A stretch of 64,000 nucleotides of DNA from the NCBI RefSeq assembly GCF_963169125.1, contig NC_084793.1, positions 233,941,360 through 234,005,359 of the forward strand. The letters are read 5' to 3'. Under the pieces are notes generated by a model. It did not search any database. It was not told the DNA's origin and saw only the letters and a list, made by a program, of their open reading frames with translations. A program made the translations under genes and the position numbers. This stretch comes from Humulus lupulus. Its lineage: Eukaryota > Streptophyta > Magnoliopsida > Rosales > Cannabaceae. The first letter of the stretch is position 1; each line of letters starts with the position of its first letter. Positions 59,761 to 64,000 of this stretch are shown piece after piece.

Positions 59761-62368
59761 ATGGCGTCTAGGCGATGTCCTGAAGGTCCGTCCAATGTTG
59801 AATTCATTGAGTTGTCATCCTCCGACTCGGAGGCCGACGTACGTAGACCCTCTAACCGTGGGGGTGTGCAGACGCTCTACCTTCGGAGACTATCCTACCT
59901 CAGACAAAAAGCGTGCGACCTGGAGAAGGAGCTAGAATCCAATACCAGGGATGCGGGTTTAGGTTTGTCCCCCCAGCTTGCGACATACATTTCCCAGCTA
60001 CAATCAATCCTCCAGGATTGCCTTTTGGAAATTGCTTGCCTAGAAGAAAACTTGCCCCCTGAGCCTTTTTCCTTTTGTCGTGACGAGTCTCCCGGTCATA
60101 GGGATCCCTTCTTCGAAGGCGGTAGGCGTGAATTGGTTGAACCGAAGTTCCTTTCTATGATCCCACCCACGCTTCCTCCCCTGCCCTCGGTCTTACGCCC
60201 TAGGGTCAAGCAAAGTGCTGGTAGATATAGGACACGTGCAGGGTCCTCCAGGATCCTTAGAAAGTCTATGGCTCATAACCTGCCTATCTCTGCCCAGGTA
60301 CCTGAGATGCCAAAGAGAACCTCTGACACTTCCGAAGAGACGGGCAGGTCCAGCCTCACCATGAAAAAACTGGCCAATATGCTAAAGGCTCATCAGTTAG
60401 CATCAAGCCTCAAGTTCGTCATCCCAAAGCGTGATGAACGCGCATCTGAACTGCCAGAAGGGTTCATGGCCTTCACCGATTCCATAATCCGAACTGGTGG
60501 GGCTCTTTTGCTTCACCCTTTTTTTTTTGCCAAAGTGCTTAACTACTTTGAACTAGCGCCTCTACAATTGCCCCCAACTCCTGGGTGACACTGAGCAGCC
60601 TATATGTGTTGTACCATCAGGTGCATTCCAGAGGGCCTTCTATGAGTGAGGTTCATTACTTCTATACCCTTAGGGCGAATACATCTGCCCCCGGGTTCTA
60701 CCAGCTCCAGAAAGTCGTGGCCCATAAAGGGAATTCCCTCGTGGAGGGCTCCATTTCAAATAGGGGATCGTGGAAGACGAACTATTTCTTCACTTTTAGC
60801 GGGCCCACCCGACACACTAGCTTCAACACCCCAAGTAAGACTATTCTCACTTTGATCTCACATATGAGAGGTTTCTCTTTTTACTCGGCTTTTCTTCTAT
60901 GGTTTTTCTAACTGTAGTTATTTCTTTTCTTTTGATGGCAGGTCTCTTAAGGGTTGTTGGCTCCAACTGGAAACCGTCAGCTCGTGACCGAGTGATGAAA
61001 ATCCTGGCCTTGTCGGGTGAATGTAAACAAGCCAGCGCCTTTTTTACAGAGAGCAACCATTACTTGTACAGGCTGCTGACCCCGGACCAGACCGTCACTT
61101 TATGCTCTATTTCCTCCGAACTCGTGGGCCTACGCCTTGCCTCATCTGAATCTGCGGGTCCATGCCTTGCGTCACCTGAACCTACGGGTCCACGCCCTGC
61201 GTCACCTGAACCTGCGGGTCCATGCCCCTCCTCACCTAAACCTGCAGATCCGTGGCTATACGGCCATGATGAAGGTAATTATGACGAGGTAGCCGATAGG
61301 GACTATGTCTACCCTTCGAGCGATCATATGGACGTTGAGGAGACAGTGGTATCTAAGAACTACTCGTGCTTGCACTCTATTTCCGGCAGGGCTAGGGGTG
61401 TGGCTGATGACGGTCATACTGGCGGTGTTACCTCTCGGACGTCACCGTCGATGCTTGGCGGCGAGTTTTCCTTTGATGCCTCTGTCCCCCGCCCCTCCGT
61501 GCCTAAAAGGAATTTTTTTATTCCTTCTTTTGCTGGGGCTACTTTACCCCGGGGAGGCGTCCTAGGTGGGTGTCTTCAGGCGCCTCTTTACCCAAGGAGA
61601 TGACTCCGTGCTCTTCTGGTCCCTGCACAACTGCGGATGGATCAAGACCTTCTCGGTCCCCATCCCTGACAAAGCGTGCCTCAGAAAGCACACGCACCTC
61701 CCCCGGTCAAGCTTATGTTTCTGCTTCCGAAGATCATCCTCGGGCGAGCCAGTATGGGGAAGCCATGAGCCATCATCTGGGAAACTTTCCCAAAGGCGAG
61801 TGGGGAACTTTGCACAATGTCCCCGACGCTGAGCTAGAAGACGCCTATATGCGAGCCTCCTTGCAGGTATTTGTCGAGATACTCGATTTATTCATTTATG
61901 ACAGATATATATATTTTTTTTCGATATTGCCTGACCCTCGAGGCTTTATTCCATGTCCTCACCCTTACTTAGGCTTCTATCTTGAGTCATAGGCTGATTG
62001 GCTCAAACTCCTCATCGACTCAACAGTTACAACGCGAGCTCGAGGAGGCATTGGGGAACCTATCGGTGGTCGAGGCGGCAAAGGACGTCTTGTCAAGCCA
62101 ACTGAATGAGGCGGTTTTCCAGAGGGACGCCGCTTTAGCCCAGGCTGCATCAACCTCTCACACCAACACTCAGCTGGAGGCTACCATCCATACTTTAAAC
62201 GAGAAGATTATTGCGCTCAAGGCTGAGCTTGTGAATGCTGAGAATCGCATAGTCGAGCGCACGCTGCACGCTGTATGGAGGACAAACCCCTCCGTTGACC
62301 TATCTCCCTTTGGAGATTATGCCGTCGAGAAGATTTCTGAGTGGAAGGGTCAGGATGGAGATTTGTAG
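59761..62368 (+). pseudogene. Antisense spliced gene of Tat-3 (Transposase_28-like, coiled coil)
   Basis: Starts at ATG 59761 (MASRRCPEGPSNVEFIEL). Acidic Ser-rich N-terminus with a short coiled coil, then the Transposase_28-like domain at about 60400-60830 (LPEGFMAFTDS, LLLHPFFFAKVLNYFELAP, VHYFYTLRAN, FSGPTRHTSFNTPS). A one-base shift in the C run near 60572 breaks it. An intron runs from GTAAGA at 60834 to CAG at about 60940. The second exon (LRVVGSNWKPSARD) holds a 10-residue repeat (61136-61255) and an acidic linker; a frameshift near 61565 follows. The next exon ends DAELEDAYMRASLQ. A phase-0 intron at 61867-61972 (GTATTT...TTAG) leads to a coiled coil (about 62025-62260) and the C-terminal VWRTNPSVDLSPFG signature, stop at 62366-62368. 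It is the best preserved of the four copies. Function unknown; it is convergent with pol. Confidence 0.76.
61136..61255 (+). repeat. 30-bp in-frame tandem repeat in the Tat-3 antisense gene
   Basis: Four units at 61136, 61166, 61196 and 61226, coding a 10-residue repeat of the type LASPEPAGPC. The units differ by a few bases each. Confidence 0.92.
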
Positions 62369-63124
62369 GTTCGTTTTTATTTGGCTTATGTATGTTGTTG
62401 CTATGTAATCCCTCACATTATTTCTCCTTTCTCTCCTTTTTTTTTGTGTTCATCAAACTTAAGGGACTTTGGTAAGTCCCTCTTATTATTATTATTTGCG
62501 GATTACATATCTCTTCCTTGATCTGATGATGATAATCTTTTTGGTGCACCTTGATTATACTTGTAAGGACACGTTAACCCATTGGGCTCTTGGGGTCCTT
62601 TTATATTCTTTGTGCGCGCTTGTTACTTTTTGCGAGAAGCGTCCTTCTCGTCATTATATATAGTACTATTTCTTCAAGGGTCTCTTGTAGGACCCTTTTT
62701 GGCTAGCCGGCTTAATGGCCATTCTAAACTTATTGGGAGATTCCCTCCTTACTGCCTCACCCCCTGGGGTGTCAGCCTTTGGTTGGAGGTTGTCCTTTTA
62801 AACTATTCCCTTGATATTCATAAGGGTAGCTAATCCTTTTGAATATAAGAGATTTTTTTATACTCGTGCCTCTTGTCCTACCCCCCAAGTGCTTGGTGAG
62901 ATTTATTTCGTCAGGCACTTTGGTTGATGCTCGCATAAAGAAGAAAAATAACATGCGAAGTTGTGAACAGTTTCATTCATAGTAGACAGGTTACAACGAT
63001 ATATATAAAAAGTTTACATATACTTGGGAGGTTATCTAGGCAACCTCTTTGATTCTTGTCTACTAAGCTAACATAACATGCAACAAACTAAACACAGATA
63101 CTGCTTGCATTGGATGTGGAAGTC
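62369..63124. other. Convergent 3' region of Tat-3
   Basis: Noncoding sequence between the stops of the antisense gene and integrase. It shares the GGGTCTCTTGTAGGACCC block (62678) and AGGTTATCTAGGCAACCTC (63031) with Tat-2, and holds the internal polypurine tract. Open frames at 62469-62833 have no recognisable product. Confidence 0.6.
62876..62891 (-). other. Internal polypurine-like tract of Tat-3
   Basis: TCCTACCCCCCAAGTG on the plus strand, that is CACTTGGGGGGTAGGA on the minus strand, about 235 bases past the integrase stop and identical to Tat-2. Confidence 0.65.
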
Positions 63125-64000
63125 TCACTGGTAGTACTTCTTAAGGTGTTCCGCATTCCATGTTAGAGGTATGACGGTGTCGTCTATGCGCGCCAGCTTA
63201 TAGGTGTTTGGTGGTATGTATTGAGCGACTTGGTAGGGCCCTTCCCAGTTCGCCCCAAGCACCCCCGCCCCCGGGTCTCACGTGTTGGGGAGTACTTTTC
63301 TTAATACCAGGTCGCCTACTCTGAATGTTCTCTCTCACACCCTCGAGTTGTAATACCTTGCAGCCCATTACTGGTATACTGCCACTCTCATTTGCGCCTT
63401 TTCACTTCTTTCTTCTAGCATGTCTAAGCTTTCAGCCATTGCCTCATGGTGGACCTGGTCCTCGTATGCCTGTATCCTGTACGAGTTAACCTTCATCTCA
63501 ATCGTGAGGACAGCCTCACATCCATATGCTAAGGAGAAAGGGGTCTCTCCAGTGGTTGTGTGCGAAGGGGTTCTGTAGGCCCAAAGCAGGTTAGGTAACT
63601 CCTCGACCCAAGCCCCTTTCATCTTCTCTAACTTTGTTTTTAGGTTCTTCTTAAGGACTTTGTTAATGGCCTCCACCTGCCCATTGGCCTGTGGATGCAC
63701 AACAGCCGAGAAGCTTCTCCTTATCCCTCTTTCCCTACAGTACTCCTCGAATGTTTCCCCTTCAAACTGGGTGACGTTGTCAGAAATAATCTTGTAGGGC
63801 ACTCCATATCTGCAGACAATGAATTTGTTTACAAAGGTGGTGATATGCTTGGTCATTATCTTTACTAGAGGTTCCGCTTCGACCCACTTGGTGAAGTAAT
63901 CTACGGCTACTATCGCGTACTTTGCTCCACTTCTACTTGGGGGAAGGGCGCCAATCAGGTCTATCCCCCAGATAGCAAAGGGCCAATGTCTGGTCATGCT
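63125..64000 (-). pseudogene. Tat-3 integrase, C-terminal part (runs off the window)
   Basis: Read on the minus strand from the window edge. Core: IWGIDLIGALPPSRSGAKYA with the first catalytic Asp near 63965, then SDNVTQFEG near 63775 with the second Asp, and HPQANGQVEAINK near 63680 with the catalytic Glu. The C-terminal module reads GANWEGPYQVAQY and ends HLKKYYQ with TGA at 63125-63127. Stops near 63368, 63333 and 63286 interrupt the C-terminal part; two fit CGA to TGA. It resembles Tat-1 integrase (28922-30266) closely in the core. RT and gag lie beyond position 64000. Confidence 0.92.

Noticed and set aside
1..64000. tRNA, rRNA, microRNA or host protein genes
   Set aside because: I looked on both strands and saw no tRNA A/B boxes with a cloverleaf, no rRNA words and no non-element protein family. 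A weak or very short host gene cannot be excluded.

Overview
The window is nuclear DNA of a flowering plant, probably a eudicot; the species cannot be told from the sequence. I found no host gene I could defend. The marks of a plant are Ty3/Gypsy chromoviruses of Tekay/Del type (initiator-Met primer site, C-terminal chromodomain), Ty3/Gypsy elements of Tat type (second RNase H seen directly in one), and Ty1/Copia elements, all degraded, AT-rich between elements, and nested in one another.

Layout. 1-690: unassigned, LTR-like. 691-4760: 5'-truncated Tekay element (Tekay-1: RNase H, integrase, chromodomain, part of 3' LTR). 4761-9640: minus-strand Copia-1 (3' LTR plus pol), inserted in the Tekay-1 LTR. 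9641-12640: orphan plus-strand ORF of the 'putative gypsy-type transposon' (Transposase_28-like) family. 12654-17191 and 17195-21455: two related plus-strand Copia elements (Copia-2, Copia-3). 21456-35151: minus-strand Tat-1, with both LTRs, inserted in Copia-3, whose pol seems to resume at 35152-35202. Tat-1 holds a Tekay-family solo LTR with a 5-bp target duplication (AACCC) in its antisense ORF. 35203-44129: Tekay-2, nearly complete, its 3' LTR cut by the next element. 44130-58735: a mosaic of two Tat subfamilies: a 3.8-kb LTR, gag, protease, deleted pol and antisense-ORF remnant (Tat-2), then a truncated LTR of a second subtype with an intact 643-codon gag and the start of pol (Tat-2b), then a truncated LTR of the first subtype. 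58736-64000: the 3' half of Tat-3 on the minus strand, with its antisense ORF on the plus strand and its integrase running off the window.

Main biological point. Tat-1, Tat-2 and Tat-3 each carry, between the end of integrase and the 3' LTR, a spliced gene in antisense orientation: disordered N-terminus, a Transposase_28-like domain, a coiled coil, and a shared C-terminal signature (W-[RK]-x-N-P). Tat-1 and Tat-3 show a TATA box and intron-bearing leader for it. In all three, a G-rich polypurine tract resembling the 3' polypurine tract lies 240-330 bases past the integrase stop, so the antisense gene sits as a cassette between two such tracts. Additional antisense ORFs in Tat-clade elements are already described; the repeated internal tract, the shared intron position and the orphan copy deserve a check.

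Nearly every coding region is broken. Exceptions are the Tat-2b gag, which is open throughout, and long open stretches in Tekay-2. Many stops are TAG where a sister copy in this same window has CAG, as expected from deamination of methylated cytosine at CHG sites. Coordinates of degraded pieces are good to a few tens of bases; LTR ends, primer sites, polypurine tracts and target duplications are given to the base where they could be read.
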